This document shows, piece by piece, positions 32,186 through 40,652 of a DNA stretch of 43,653 nt. Position 1 is the first letter of the stretch; each line of letters starts with the position of its first letter. This DNA comes from Vibrio sp. UBA2441 (GTDB lineage Bacteria; Pseudomonadota; Gammaproteobacteria; Enterobacterales; Vibrionaceae). The notes under the pieces were generated by a model. The model was not told where the DNA came from, did not search any database, and saw only the letters and a program-made list of their open reading frames with translations. The DNA lies in assembly GCA_002342685.1 (NCBI GenBank), contig DDQN01000054.1:1-43653 (forward strand). Reading direction: 5' to 3'. The translations under genes were made by a program, and so were the position numbers.

Positions 32186-32913
32186 TTGTTTCTCACAATG
32201 AATTAGTGGCCGCGGTTAACAAAGCCTTTCTGGGTATGAAGCGCACTTGCGGTGAAGCCGATGTGATAGCCAATATGGTCGCGGATCTACAAATGGTGGG
32301 TTTAAATGGCGTCCGTCATTTTAATAATGCCAGCAGCTTTATAGGGCTTGAAGAGGATAGTCCGGTCGACATTCGAATGGTGAATGACAGCACTATTGCC
32401 GTTAATCTAAACAATGGAAGCTTGGCGTGTCACTTACCTGTGATTTTGGATTACGCATTGGAGAAAATGATTAGCGTAAAAACGCTGAAAATTGAATTAA
32501 ACCATTGCCATAACCGTTGGCTAGCGTACAGCGAGCTGGTAAAGCTGGCATCGAAAGGCATTGCCTGTACAGCGAAATGGGATAATGGGAGCAGCCCAAA
32601 AAATACCTTATACGTTTTGAATCGAGGTTGCTTTACGCCTGAGCTGTTTCTGTCTGATATCGCACCTACGGGTGATGAGCAACTGCATGATATGACCATT
32701 GAGCTATCAACTCGTGATTTCAATGTGAAGCAATTGTCTGCTGGTTATAGCATCCATGTTGATGCAAAAGATCTTGCCACCGCACAAGATAGTGCCTGGA
32801 AAGAGGGTATTTTCATCGAAGATACGCAGTGGGAAATATTAAAACAGAATGCCGCAGCCATATTAGTGGAGAACAGCCAACGCTCTATACAAGGTGCCGG
32901 AGAAAAAGTGTAG
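32182..32913 (+). CDS. DUF3726-like protein, translationally coupled
   Basis: This 243-residue soluble protein ends the operon. An ATGA overlap with the previous gene (32182-32185) and a GGAGG ribosome site (32170-32174) indicate coupled translation, often seen for subunits of one complex. I believe it belongs to DUF3726, from memory of similar neighbour proteins. The N-terminal pattern (VSHNELVAAVNKAF, then ADLQMVGLNGVRHF) faintly recalls the LDH2/malate-lactate dehydrogenase family, a low-confidence remark. The function is unknown. Confidence 0.72.
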   Translation: MIVSHNELVAAVNKAFLGMKRTCGEADVIANMVADLQMVGLNGVRHFNNASSFIGLEEDSPVDIRMVNDSTIAVNLNNGSLACHLPVILDYALEKMISVKTLKIELNHCHNRWLAYSELVKLASKGIACTAKWDNGSSPKNTLYVLNRGCFTPELFLSDIAPTGDEQLHDMTIELSTRDFNVKQLSAGYSIHVDAKDLATAQDSAWKEGIFIEDTQWEILKQNAAAILVENSQRSIQGAGEKV

Positions 32914-32929
32914 TTGTATACCCAAATAA

Positions 32930-32950
32930 CCTGCTTCTGATTGAAGCAGG
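32930..32950. terminator. Convergent terminator after the DUF3726 gene and ybjQ
   Basis: CCTGCTTC (32930-32937) and GAAGCAGG (32943-32950) form a perfect 8-pair stem with a 5-base loop. On the minus strand it is followed by TTATTTGGG. Position between convergent genes fits a shared terminator. Confidence 0.75.
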
Positions 32951-32965
32951 TGCTCAGCAGTAAGG

Positions 32966-33286
32966 TCAATCCACCACAACCGCGGTACCGGAGGCGCTGA
33001 CCATTAGCATACCGTTACTCTGACCTAGTACTTCATAATCGATATCGACACCAACCACCGCGTTTGCTCCTAAGTCTCTGGCTTTCTGCTCTAACTCTTC
33101 TAATGCAATCTCTCTGGCTTTTTGTAGCTCTCGTTCGTATGTGCCAGAACGGCCTCCAACTAAATCACGAATTCCGGCAAACATATCTTTAAACATGTTG
33201 GCTCCTAAGATGGCTTCACCAGCGATGACACCTTTGTAAGATATGATTTTTTTGCCTTCAACACTTTGGGTGGTTGTAATTATCAT
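32966..33286 (-). CDS. ybjQ: YbjQ/UPF0145 family protein
   Basis: This 106-residue protein matches the YbjQ (DUF74) family throughout: ITTTQSVEGKKIISYKGVIAGEAILGAN, FAGIRDLVGGRSG, REIALEELEQKARDLGANAVVGVDIDYE, and MVSASGTAVV. These form pentameric ferredoxin-like assemblies and are of unknown role, sometimes described as heavy-metal binding. It is monocistronic with normal length. Confidence 0.94.
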   Translation of the reverse strand: MIITTTQSVEGKKIISYKGVIAGEAILGANMFKDMFAGIRDLVGGRSGTYERELQKAREIALEELEQKARDLGANAVVGVDIDYEVLGQSNGMLMVSASGTAVVVD

Positions 33287-33329
33287 GATGAGTCCTCTTT
33301 GGTTGGCTTAGTTGTTTATAACGCGTTGA

Positions 33330-34220
33330 TTAAAGAGAATCAAACTCACTTTTTAACCACTGCCTCAATGTGAGAACGCTCTCTAATTTTAGCTTGTCGG
33401 CGGGACAGGCTAAGTAGAAGCTTTGATAGGGATTTTTTACCGGACTTCCCATTTCAACCAAGAGCCCATGTTTAATGTCATCCTTTACAAATAATCGATG
33501 CGTTACGAAAACACCAAGTTTTCGAATCGCAGCTTGTACCGCGTGTACGGAAGAATTAAAACTTAGGCTGTTCTGTTGCTTGGGAATGGGTAGCTGGTGG
33601 GCATCGCACCATACTTGCCAGTCATTTTTACGCCGGTCATTCGATGCATAGATCGCAGGAAATCGTTTGAGCAGAGAGGTAACGTTTTTTGTATCACTGA
33701 ATATGTCAGGGCTGCAAACCATGACTAATTCATCATCACCTAGTTTTTCACAGTGATAATTTTCCCAGTCATTCTTTTTTCCGTGGATTAGGGCAATGTC
33801 TACCCCTTCTTTTTCAAGGTTAAAGACTTCAACGAGGTTGGATATACGAACATCCAAATGTGGCGCTAATTGTTGGAAGTCCGGCATCCTCGGTATCCAC
33901 CAATGGAGAGCGAGGGAGTTTATCAAATTGAGTGTTAGCCGATGTGGATGTTCCGGTTTTTGTAATGCTTCCGTAGCGTCCATTATTTGTTCTAATGCCG
34001 GAGCGACTTTGCGGTAGTAACGTTTGCCCTGACCATTCAGTTCCACATGTCGTCCAACCCGGCGGAAGAGAGTTTGTCCTACTTGAGATTCTAAGCTCTT
34101 GATTGATTGACTAACGGCTGAATGACTGACATTAAGCACTTTGGAGGCATCGGTCATACTACCTGTCTCGGCAACGGCGACAAAAGCGTAGATAGATTTT
34201 AATGGGATGAGTGTTCGCAT
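33330..34220 (-). CDS. LysR-family regulator, GcvA-like
   Basis: This 296-residue regulator has the helix-turn-helix MTDASKVLNVSHSAVSQSIK (residues 21-40) and a GcvA-type effector domain with HPHRLTLNLINSLALHWWIPRMPDF. It is divergent from the EamA permease gene with a gap of 91 bases, so it probably regulates it. I could not single out a clear operator in that gap. Confidence 0.9.
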   Translation of the reverse strand: MRTLIPLKSIYAFVAVAETGSMTDASKVLNVSHSAVSQSIKSLESQVGQTLFRRVGRHVELNGQGKRYYRKVAPALEQIMDATEALQKPEHPHRLTLNLINSLALHWWIPRMPDFQQLAPHLDVRISNLVEVFNLEKEGVDIALIHGKKNDWENYHCEKLGDDELVMVCSPDIFSDTKNVTSLLKRFPAIYASNDRRKNDWQVWCDAHQLPIPKQQNSLSFNSSVHAVQAAIRKLGVFVTHRLFVKDDIKHGLLVEMGSPVKNPYQSFYLACPADKLKLESVLTLRQWLKSEFDSL

Positions 34221-34311
34221 ATGTAAGTTTTTCTAACAGGTTTGGTTAATATTACTCGTTTTTTATACGTTGGTCACTTGTATAAACTTAGCGTTATTAG
34301 AGGAGAGCTGT

Positions 34312-35232
34312 ATGACCACATTTTTGAAACCAACCCTTTTTATGCTCGCATCCACATTGAGCCTTTCGATATCGACCGTTATTGCAAAGTTTCTAACGAC
34401 TCAGTTTAGCTTAGCGGTATTGGTATTGTTAAGGCTATTAATTCCTGCACTTATCATGTTTATTATGATGAGTTTGACACAGATAAGGTTGCCGGATAAG
34501 GCGTTAGCAAAGTCGATATTGATTAGAGCACTTTGTATTGCTGGCTGCCAACTCTGTTTTATCACTTCACTAAGTATGCTTACTTTGGTTGAAAGTGTGG
34601 TTCTTTTTTCAACTGGCCCCCTTTTTATTCCTGTGTTAGAGAAACTTTTATTTGGCGTTAAAGTGAAAGGTGCCACAAAAATTGGATTAGTGGTTACGTT
34701 TGCTGGTGTTTTATTGCTGGCTGGAGATGTTACAGGGATAACATTAAAACCAGAACTTTTGATAGGCCTTGGAGCTGGCCTGTGTAATGCAGGTTCACAG
34801 TTAAGCTTGTACCGTAGTACCAAAGGAAACTTGTCACCCGTTGCTATAAATGCATGGAGCTTTTTGCTTAGCAGCTTTTTCGTATTACCTGTTTTGGCTT
34901 GGTTTGGTATATCGTCCTCGGATATGCAGATCATGTTGCAGCCTGAACTAAATATGATTATCTGGAGCGCAGTTCTGGTTCTTGCATTCACTATTGTTAG
35001 CAACCAAATTTATCGCTCTAAAGCTTATAAGTTGGTAGATAGTGGCTCGCAACTGGCACCATTGATATACACTAATTTGATATTTTCGGTGATATGGCAG
35101 ATAACATTATTTGACGAGATTTTACCAGCGCAAAAAATGGTAGGTGTTGTGCTGATAATTGTTGCGAGTTTGATTCCGACATTGGCACCATTCTTCAAAA
35201 GTATTCAGCTTAAATTCAGGCTGGTGACTTAA
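34312..35232 (+). CDS. EamA/DMT-family permease
   Basis: This inner-membrane protein of 306 residues has about ten helices in two EamA repeats (LFMLASTLSLSISTVIAKFL at the start, LLIGLGAGLCNAGSQLSLYRS in the second half). DMT permeases export amino acids, metabolites or drugs. ATG 34312 follows GAGGAG; an upstream in-frame start at 34270 has no support. It is divergent from the LysR gene at 33330-34220. The substrate is unknown. Confidence 0.9.
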   Translation: MTTFLKPTLFMLASTLSLSISTVIAKFLTTQFSLAVLVLLRLLIPALIMFIMMSLTQIRLPDKALAKSILIRALCIAGCQLCFITSLSMLTLVESVVLFSTGPLFIPVLEKLLFGVKVKGATKIGLVVTFAGVLLLAGDVTGITLKPELLIGLGAGLCNAGSQLSLYRSTKGNLSPVAINAWSFLLSSFFVLPVLAWFGISSSDMQIMLQPELNMIIWSAVLVLAFTIVSNQIYRSKAYKLVDSGSQLAPLIYTNLIFSVIWQITLFDEILPAQKMVGVVLIIVASLIPTLAPFFKSIQLKFRLVT

Positions 35233-35249
35233 GTAGAAAGATTAAAAGA

Positions 35250-38123
35250 CTAATAATCATCCTGAATATAGGCTTTTACTTTTTTGATATGAGCTTCTCT
35301 TTCAATATTAAAATGTTGCTCTTTATTTAAGAAGCTATCCCCATAGACTTTGTCGATGGTTTTATTTAAGAATAACAAGTATAACTTAGGGTCGATATGA
35401 CCACTGGTGGCTAAGTGAGTCATGATACCAAAGGCTTCATCTATGGTGTGTGTTTTCTTATAGGGTCGGTCGCTTGAAGTTAATGCTTCAAAGATATCGG
35501 CAATTGCCATTGCTCTGGATTGAATGGATAACTGATCCGCCTTTAACCCTCGGGGATAGCCTTTACCATCCATTCGCTCATGGTGATTTCCAGCGATATC
35601 GGGAACGTTTTTGAGATGATCAGGATAAGGCAGACGTTTAAGCATAGTAATGGTCTGAATAATATGATCATTGATGATAAATCGTTCTTCGTCAGTGAGT
35701 GTGCCTCGTTTAACGTTAAGGTTATGTAACTCTCCGCGGTTGTACTTTAAATCAGAAGGTTTGAGGTTAAACTCATCCTGCCAAAGTTCTTTAGGGTTAA
35801 ACTCTTCTTCCCACGGTACTTTATGGATATCTTTATCGCTTAATAATGGCTCTTCAGCGGGTAGTACTTCCTGTTTCTGATTTTTTTCTCTTTCTATCCA
35901 AGATACCCCTTGCTGGTCGTCTATTGTTTTCGTCCACGTCTTGCTGGCAATCTCTTTCAAACGCAGGTAATCATCTTCACTCATTTCTGAATGGCCAAGG
36001 TTGCACTCTGCAATAAAGGCAAAATCATCATCGAGTTGCTGTTGCATATTACCTAACCTTGATTTGAGGAGCGAAGGGTCGCCGCCCTCGGCAAGTTCTT
36101 TGTAGTAGTCAACTTTCGCCTTTGACTTGAGAAGTTCGAATCGCATACGAACCTCATGAATACGGTCATAAATGGTTTCGAGTTTAGTCGCCTTATCGAC
36201 AATATATTCAGGTGTGGTGACTTTGCCGCAGTCATGTAACCATGCTGCGAAGTTTAGCTCTTCCCATTTTTTTGGATCCATCGAAAATTCGGGGAAGTAA
36301 CGTTTATCCTCATTTGCTGCTTTTACCAAAAGCTCGGTAATAACGGGGACACGTTGACAGTGCCCCCCGGTGTATGGTGATTTGGTATCAATAGCGGACG
36401 CAATTAATTCAATAAAAGAATTGAGCATGGCTTTTCGTTGCTGCATTTGAGCTATATTGTCTTTGGCTATTTCGGCAAAGCTTAATAATTCTTTTAGGTA
36501 ACCGTGTTTATCATTGCGATCATTATCATCGTTTCTCTCATAACCCAAAATTAGGATGCCCATCAACTGCTTTTCTCTATTTTGAAGAGGAAACAGGTGC
36601 AGTTCAGAGTTATAGAACTGATCAAGATAAGGCTTTAGGCAGTTATCTTGTTTTGTAAGTACAATATCTTCTCCTAGTGATAAGCGAGACAACATCCAAG
36701 GGGTATTGGAAAGAAGAACGTCCAAATCAAGTTTTAGAGGAATAATGCTGTGATTGGTGACAATGGAAAACAGCTTTTCGTTCTCTTCTTTCATATAAAG
36801 AACAATGGTTTCGGCCTTGGTAATAATGTATGCCTGTTTACAAATGGTTTTTGCCAGGACATTGAAATCGTGCTCTTTTGCGGTTTCTCTGAGCAGTTTG
36901 AGCAGGTCAAATAATGTATGCTCCATCATTTGAACAGAGTCGGTCAGGTTGTTGACTTCTTTTATGACACTGCGTGGGTAACGTGTTTTCCTGAAATTGA
37001 AGCTACGAACATCCTTAGTTAGCTCTGCAAGAATATCTAATGGTCGAGTCACTTTTAAGGCGGCATACCAAACAAGGGCAAAACTGAGTATAACGGTCAG
37101 GATGGCGGCAAAAATTTGTTGATTGCGCATGTTAACTAAATCGACAAGCAACTCTTCTCTGGGAGTGGCTTCTGCTAATAGTATTTGCACCTTGTCGGTT
37201 AAGCGGACGATATTAATAGAGACCTGCCATTGCTTCTCATTAAACTGGGTATTTTGAAAAATACCTGTATTGGTGCGATTCTCAATGAGTTCTTTAAAGA
37301 CGGTCTTTGACAGATTTATATCATCTATAGCTTGATCGTCTTTATTCGGTTCAATGAGATTATGCTGAGCGAGAAGATTAAAATTTATATCAAAGACGGC
37401 TAGTTTGGTTTGATCTGATGTTGCTAGTTCGTCAAGTTGATTGGATAGTGAGTTTAAGGTGAAATCAGCAGCGACCACACTGTCGCCATCCAAAGACATT
37501 CGAGAAAGAGTAATGCCAGTTTCGTTAAGAAAATAAAAGCGATAAGGCTCAGAGAGGCCAATTTTTCCATCCGGTGTTGCGTTGACATACCAGGGGCGTT
37601 TCCTGGGATCTTGATTGTCGATAGTGTCTGTTTTCTTTTCAATTAAATGAATATCATCTCCCAAAAAATGGAAGATATTTTGTTCGCCCATTTTGTAATA
37701 GTTGATCATTAGTTTAGATTCTTGAGGGCCTTTGAAGGCTTTCGCTATTTTGTCCGTCATCGGCCTGAATTGGGTAAATGAGCCATCGGTGCTAGCATAA
37801 AAAAGCCCAGTCAGATGTGGGTTTCGGTCAAAAATGAGTTGGATTGAGTTGGTCCATACACTTAATTTACCACTCTGAGGTGGCTGGCTACTGAGTGAAG
37901 TGCTTGCCATCAAATCCAAAGTGGTCAGTATGGGGGAGACGCTCTTTTGGATGATAGATTCCAATTTATGACTATTCTTGATACTGATTTTTTTGGCACT
38001 GTGTTCGATAAGTATCTGAGAGTGCTGATAACTAATTGCAATTAATGCTCCGCCCAGAATAATGGAGAGCACTAAGAATAAGCTCGTAATATGAATACTG
38101 AGTGGATAACGCCTTTTCGCCAT
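35250..38123 (-). CDS. HD-GYP c-di-GMP phosphodiesterase with Cache, GAF and a large insert
   Basis: This 957-residue membrane protein has TM1 near 13-32, a dCache-type periplasmic sensor (30-330), TM2 near 332-352, a HAMP-like segment, a GAF-like region (about 415-540) and a C-terminal HD-GYP domain. Catalytic motifs are GGHCQRV (near 588), WLHDCGK (near 629) and NHHERMDGKGYPRGL (near 845-858). HDCGK and GYP are about 225 residues apart instead of the usual 60-65. The intervening 160-residue segment is charged and partly coiled coil. All metal ligands appear kept, so c-di-GMP hydrolysis is likely. Transcribed alone. Confidence 0.92.
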   Translation of the reverse strand: MAKRRYPLSIHITSLFLVLSIILGGALIAISYQHSQILIEHSAKKISIKNSHKLESIIQKSVSPILTTLDLMASTSLSSQPPQSGKLSVWTNSIQLIFDRNPHLTGLFYASTDGSFTQFRPMTDKIAKAFKGPQESKLMINYYKMGEQNIFHFLGDDIHLIEKKTDTIDNQDPRKRPWYVNATPDGKIGLSEPYRFYFLNETGITLSRMSLDGDSVVAADFTLNSLSNQLDELATSDQTKLAVFDINFNLLAQHNLIEPNKDDQAIDDINLSKTVFKELIENRTNTGIFQNTQFNEKQWQVSINIVRLTDKVQILLAEATPREELLVDLVNMRNQQIFAAILTVILSFALVWYAALKVTRPLDILAELTKDVRSFNFRKTRYPRSVIKEVNNLTDSVQMMEHTLFDLLKLLRETAKEHDFNVLAKTICKQAYIITKAETIVLYMKEENEKLFSIVTNHSIIPLKLDLDVLLSNTPWMLSRLSLGEDIVLTKQDNCLKPYLDQFYNSELHLFPLQNREKQLMGILILGYERNDDNDRNDKHGYLKELLSFAEIAKDNIAQMQQRKAMLNSFIELIASAIDTKSPYTGGHCQRVPVITELLVKAANEDKRYFPEFSMDPKKWEELNFAAWLHDCGKVTTPEYIVDKATKLETIYDRIHEVRMRFELLKSKAKVDYYKELAEGGDPSLLKSRLGNMQQQLDDDFAFIAECNLGHSEMSEDDYLRLKEIASKTWTKTIDDQQGVSWIEREKNQKQEVLPAEEPLLSDKDIHKVPWEEEFNPKELWQDEFNLKPSDLKYNRGELHNLNVKRGTLTDEERFIINDHIIQTITMLKRLPYPDHLKNVPDIAGNHHERMDGKGYPRGLKADQLSIQSRAMAIADIFEALTSSDRPYKKTHTIDEAFGIMTHLATSGHIDPKLYLLFLNKTIDKVYGDSFLNKEQHFNIEREAHIKKVKAYIQDDY

Positions 38124-38347
38124 AGTTTACATTCATTCCCTTTAGTCAATGCAGATTGAATTAGCTCACATTTAGCTTAGTTTACATTTTTGAATTTTGA
38201 CAAAGCCTGCTGATTTTATTGTCAATATTTCGCACCTTTATTAGGTATATTCATACTCTGATTCTCATCCGATCCGTAAAGAAAGACTGATGAGTAGCTA
38301 GAAAATTGTTACACTAGTCACATTATTAAACGGTTCAGTGAGGCTTT

Positions 38348-39091
38348 ATGAGATTTGAAGTGGATACGCACACTCACACTTATGCGAGTGGACACGCTTA
38401 CAGTACGTTAATAGAAAATGCAAAAGCGGCAAAAGACCATGGCTTGAAGATGTTTTGTACGACGGAGCACGCCCCGACCATGCCGGGTGCACCACATTAT
38501 TGGTTCTTTGGTAATCAAACTATTTTGCCTCGTTTTTTATCTGATGTGGCGGTTATTCGGGGCATCGAGTCCAATATCATGAATGTTGAAGGTGAGGTGG
38601 ATATTCACCCTTCCATCGAATCCAAACTTGATTGGGTTATCGCCAGTTTTCATGAACACGTTTATCGTCCCGCTAACAAGGAAATCCATACGGAAACGTT
38701 AATTAATGTTATTAAAAGTGGCAGGGTAGATGCGTTAGGTCATTTAGGTAACCCCAATTTCGACTTTGATTTCGAACGTGTTATTCAGTGTGCTAAACAA
38801 CATAATGTCGCGATTGAAATTAATAACAGTTCACTGAAAGGGCATAGCCGGGTGGGCAGTGTGGACCGTTGCCTAGAAATTGCTAAAATCGCAAAGGATT
38901 CAGGAGCCTATTTGACCACAGGGTCGGATGCCCATTTTTGTGAAGATATTGGAAAATTTCAGAAGGTTAGTGAGATGTTTGATAGCATAGATATGCCAAC
39001 TCAACAGGTCATTACTTATTCCGCACGCCAGTTTCTCGACTTTCTGGCACTGCGTGGTCGTCAACCTATCGACGCTTATTCTGAGCTTTAA
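38348..39091 (+). CDS. ycdX: PHP-domain phosphatase/hydrolase, YcdX family
   Basis: This 247-residue enzyme follows E. coli YcdX along its length. The trinuclear-zinc ligands sit in DTHTHTYASGHAYS (residues 6-19), TTEHAPTMPGAPHYW, IRGIESNIMN, ASFHEHVY, GHLGNPNFDFD and TTGSDAHF, the last with the Asp/His pair. YcdX has phosphatase activity and affects swarming in E. coli; its physiological substrate is not settled. It is monocistronic, with a start preceded by GTGAGG. Confidence 0.93.
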   Translation: MRFEVDTHTHTYASGHAYSTLIENAKAAKDHGLKMFCTTEHAPTMPGAPHYWFFGNQTILPRFLSDVAVIRGIESNIMNVEGEVDIHPSIESKLDWVIASFHEHVYRPANKEIHTETLINVIKSGRVDALGHLGNPNFDFDFERVIQCAKQHNVAIEINNSSLKGHSRVGSVDRCLEIAKIAKDSGAYLTTGSDAHFCEDIGKFQKVSEMFDSIDMPTQQVITYSARQFLDFLALRGRQPIDAYSEL

Positions 39092-39102
39092 GTCTGATAA
39101 AA

Positions 39103-39131
39103 CCGAATCTCTCACGAGTTGGGAGATTCGG
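39103..39131 (-). terminator. Terminator of the VOC gene (convergent)
   Basis: CCGAATCTC (39103-39111) and GAGATTCGG (39123-39131) form a perfect 9-pair stem. Read on the minus strand, TTTTATCAG follows, a T-tract suited to ending the VOC/LysR transcript. It may also serve the plus-strand ycdX. Confidence 0.75.
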
Positions 39132-39159
39132 ACAATGGAATACCATATACCTTAGCGGA

Positions 39160-39543
39160 TTACGCTTGGTACAGTTCTAACGGCAGCCCGTCAGGGTCTT
39201 TAAAAAAGGTGAAGGACTTACCGGTAAATTCATCAATGCGAATGGGTTCAACGTCAATGCCATGATCTTGCAGATATTGCTTAGTCACTTCTACAGAATC
39301 AACGACAAAGGCGAGGTGGCGTAATCCTTGAGCTTCAGGTGTTGTTGGTCTTTTAGGTGGGCTAGGGAATGAAAATAGTTCAATTTGGCAGCCATCAGGT
39401 AATTCCAGATCAAGTTTGTAAGAATCTCTTTCAGTACGATAGTTTTCGGCCACTATTTTAAGCCCCAGCAGCTCTGAGTAAAACGCTTTAGACACCAAAT
39501 AGTCCGAGCAGATGATCGCGGTGTGGTGGATACCCTTTAACAT
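39160..39543 (-). CDS. VOC/glyoxalase-like metalloprotein, YaeR (GloA2) type
   Basis: This protein of about 127 residues matches YaeR: MLKGIHHTAIICSDYLVSKAF, FYSELLGLKIVAENYRTERDSYKLDLELP, ELFSFPSPPKRPTTPEAQGLRHLAFVVD, and FFKDPDGLPLELYQ. Metal ligands His and Glu typical of the vicinal oxygen chelate fold are in HHTAI, IELFSF, LRHLAF and PLELYQ. The ATG at 39543 suits the AGGAG spacing and the family N-terminus; the first ATG at 39552 overlaps the LysR stop. The exact activity is unknown. It is co-transcribed after the LysR gene. Confidence 0.9.
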   Translation of the reverse strand: MLKGIHHTAIICSDYLVSKAFYSELLGLKIVAENYRTERDSYKLDLELPDGCQIELFSFPSPPKRPTTPEAQGLRHLAFVVDSVEVTKQYLQDHGIDVEPIRIDEFTGKSFTFFKDPDGLPLELYQA

Positions 39544-39548
39544 ACAAG

Positions 39549-40466
39549 TCATTCTCCTAATGTCAGGTTGTTGGTAATATAGTCGATAAATACGCGTAGG
39601 CGCGCGGGCATATATTTCGTCTGGGCATACTGAAGAGCAATGATGCCATGGTAATTTCCTTTGATTGTCCAGTCATTAAGCACCTCAACCACTTCCCCAT
39701 TTATGATCGCTTGTTTCACAACAAAGTCATGAAATATCCCGATACCAAGGCCATTTTTAACACCGTTAAGCCTCATTTGAGCATGATTGACAGCATATCG
39801 GCCTGAGACGGGAATTGTGAGTAATTCATCTTCCTTAACAAAGTGCCATATATGGTCGGTATGAGTTTCAGCGAGATAAAGGCAGTCGTGATCAATCAGG
39901 TGACTTGGATGAGTCGGGGTACCTTTTTCTGCGATGTAATCTGGACTGGCGCAGAGAACTAAGGTGGTTTCCCCCAACTCCTTAAGGATCAAGTTTTCGT
40001 CGGGTTTATCGGTAAGCCGGAATGCGATATCGATACCTTGTTTGAATATATCGATTGCGCCGTCAGCGGCTCTAAGCTTCAGCTGAATGTCGGGGTACTT
40101 CTTAAGGAAAGGAATGACAAAAGGTTGTAATACTACATTCAGAAATGCCTCTGGAGCAGCAACTGTAATGGGGCCTGATGGCAGTTCATGATCCACTTTG
40201 GATATTTCGACTGCTTGTTCTGCCGCATTGACCATAACAACACATTGTTCATAAATTTTGTTACCTGCTTCGGTAACGATCAGCTTTCTTGTGGTTCGTT
40301 CGAACAGTTTTACTGATAACGCTTTTTCTAGGCGAGTAATGGTTTTGCTCAAAGCTGAGGGTGTTACATCGAGTTTTTTCGCCGCAGCAGTAAAACTTTT
40401 TTCCTGAACAACTAGAATAAAAGCAGCAAGGTCTGGCAATAATGCGATTAACTTATTGGAAATCAT
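39549..40466 (-). CDS. LysR-family transcriptional regulator
   Basis: This 305-residue protein has the helix-turn-helix FTAAAKKLDVTPSALSKTIT (residues 25-44) and a CrgA-like effector domain (GPITVAAPEAFLNVVLQPFV). It is divergent from kbl-tdh and upstream of the VOC gene, whose start lies 6 bases after its stop. A perfect T-N11-A dyad at 40547-40559 lies in the divergent gap. It may control the VOC gene, kbl-tdh, or itself. Control of threonine catabolism by such a LysR protein would be unusual, since kbl-tdh is normally governed by Lrp. Confidence 0.9.
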   Translation of the reverse strand: MISNKLIALLPDLAAFILVVQEKSFTAAAKKLDVTPSALSKTITRLEKALSVKLFERTTRKLIVTEAGNKIYEQCVVMVNAAEQAVEISKVDHELPSGPITVAAPEAFLNVVLQPFVIPFLKKYPDIQLKLRAADGAIDIFKQGIDIAFRLTDKPDENLILKELGETTLVLCASPDYIAEKGTPTHPSHLIDHDCLYLAETHTDHIWHFVKEDELLTIPVSGRYAVNHAQMRLNGVKNGLGIGIFHDFVVKQAIINGEVVEVLNDWTIKGNYHGIIALQYAQTKYMPARLRVFIDYITNNLTLGE

Positions 40467-40546
40467 AATGAGATTTGTGCCTGTGATTCATGAATGTTTT
40501 TCCACCTGTATGGATAATAGTATTAATGATGATCAATTAGAATAGC

Positions 40547-40559
40547 TTTACACTGTAAA
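40547..40559. promoter_or_regulatory. Canonical LysR box between LysR and kbl
   Basis: TTTACA-C-TGTAAA is a perfect 13-base dyad of exactly T-N11-A form. It lies 81 bases from the LysR start and 94 bases upstream of kbl. Confidence 0.65.
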
Positions 40560-40652
40560 TCAAATACGTGACTAACTGCCTTAATGTATCTTACTTTACG
40601 CTACTATATTTAACGGGCTGTTTTTAATAATAATTTCTGCAAGGAATCATTT

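Noticed and set aside
34401..35003. 200-residue open frame opposite the EamA permease
   Set aside because: It mirrors a typical permease gene; the composition reflects the complement of hydrophobic codons.
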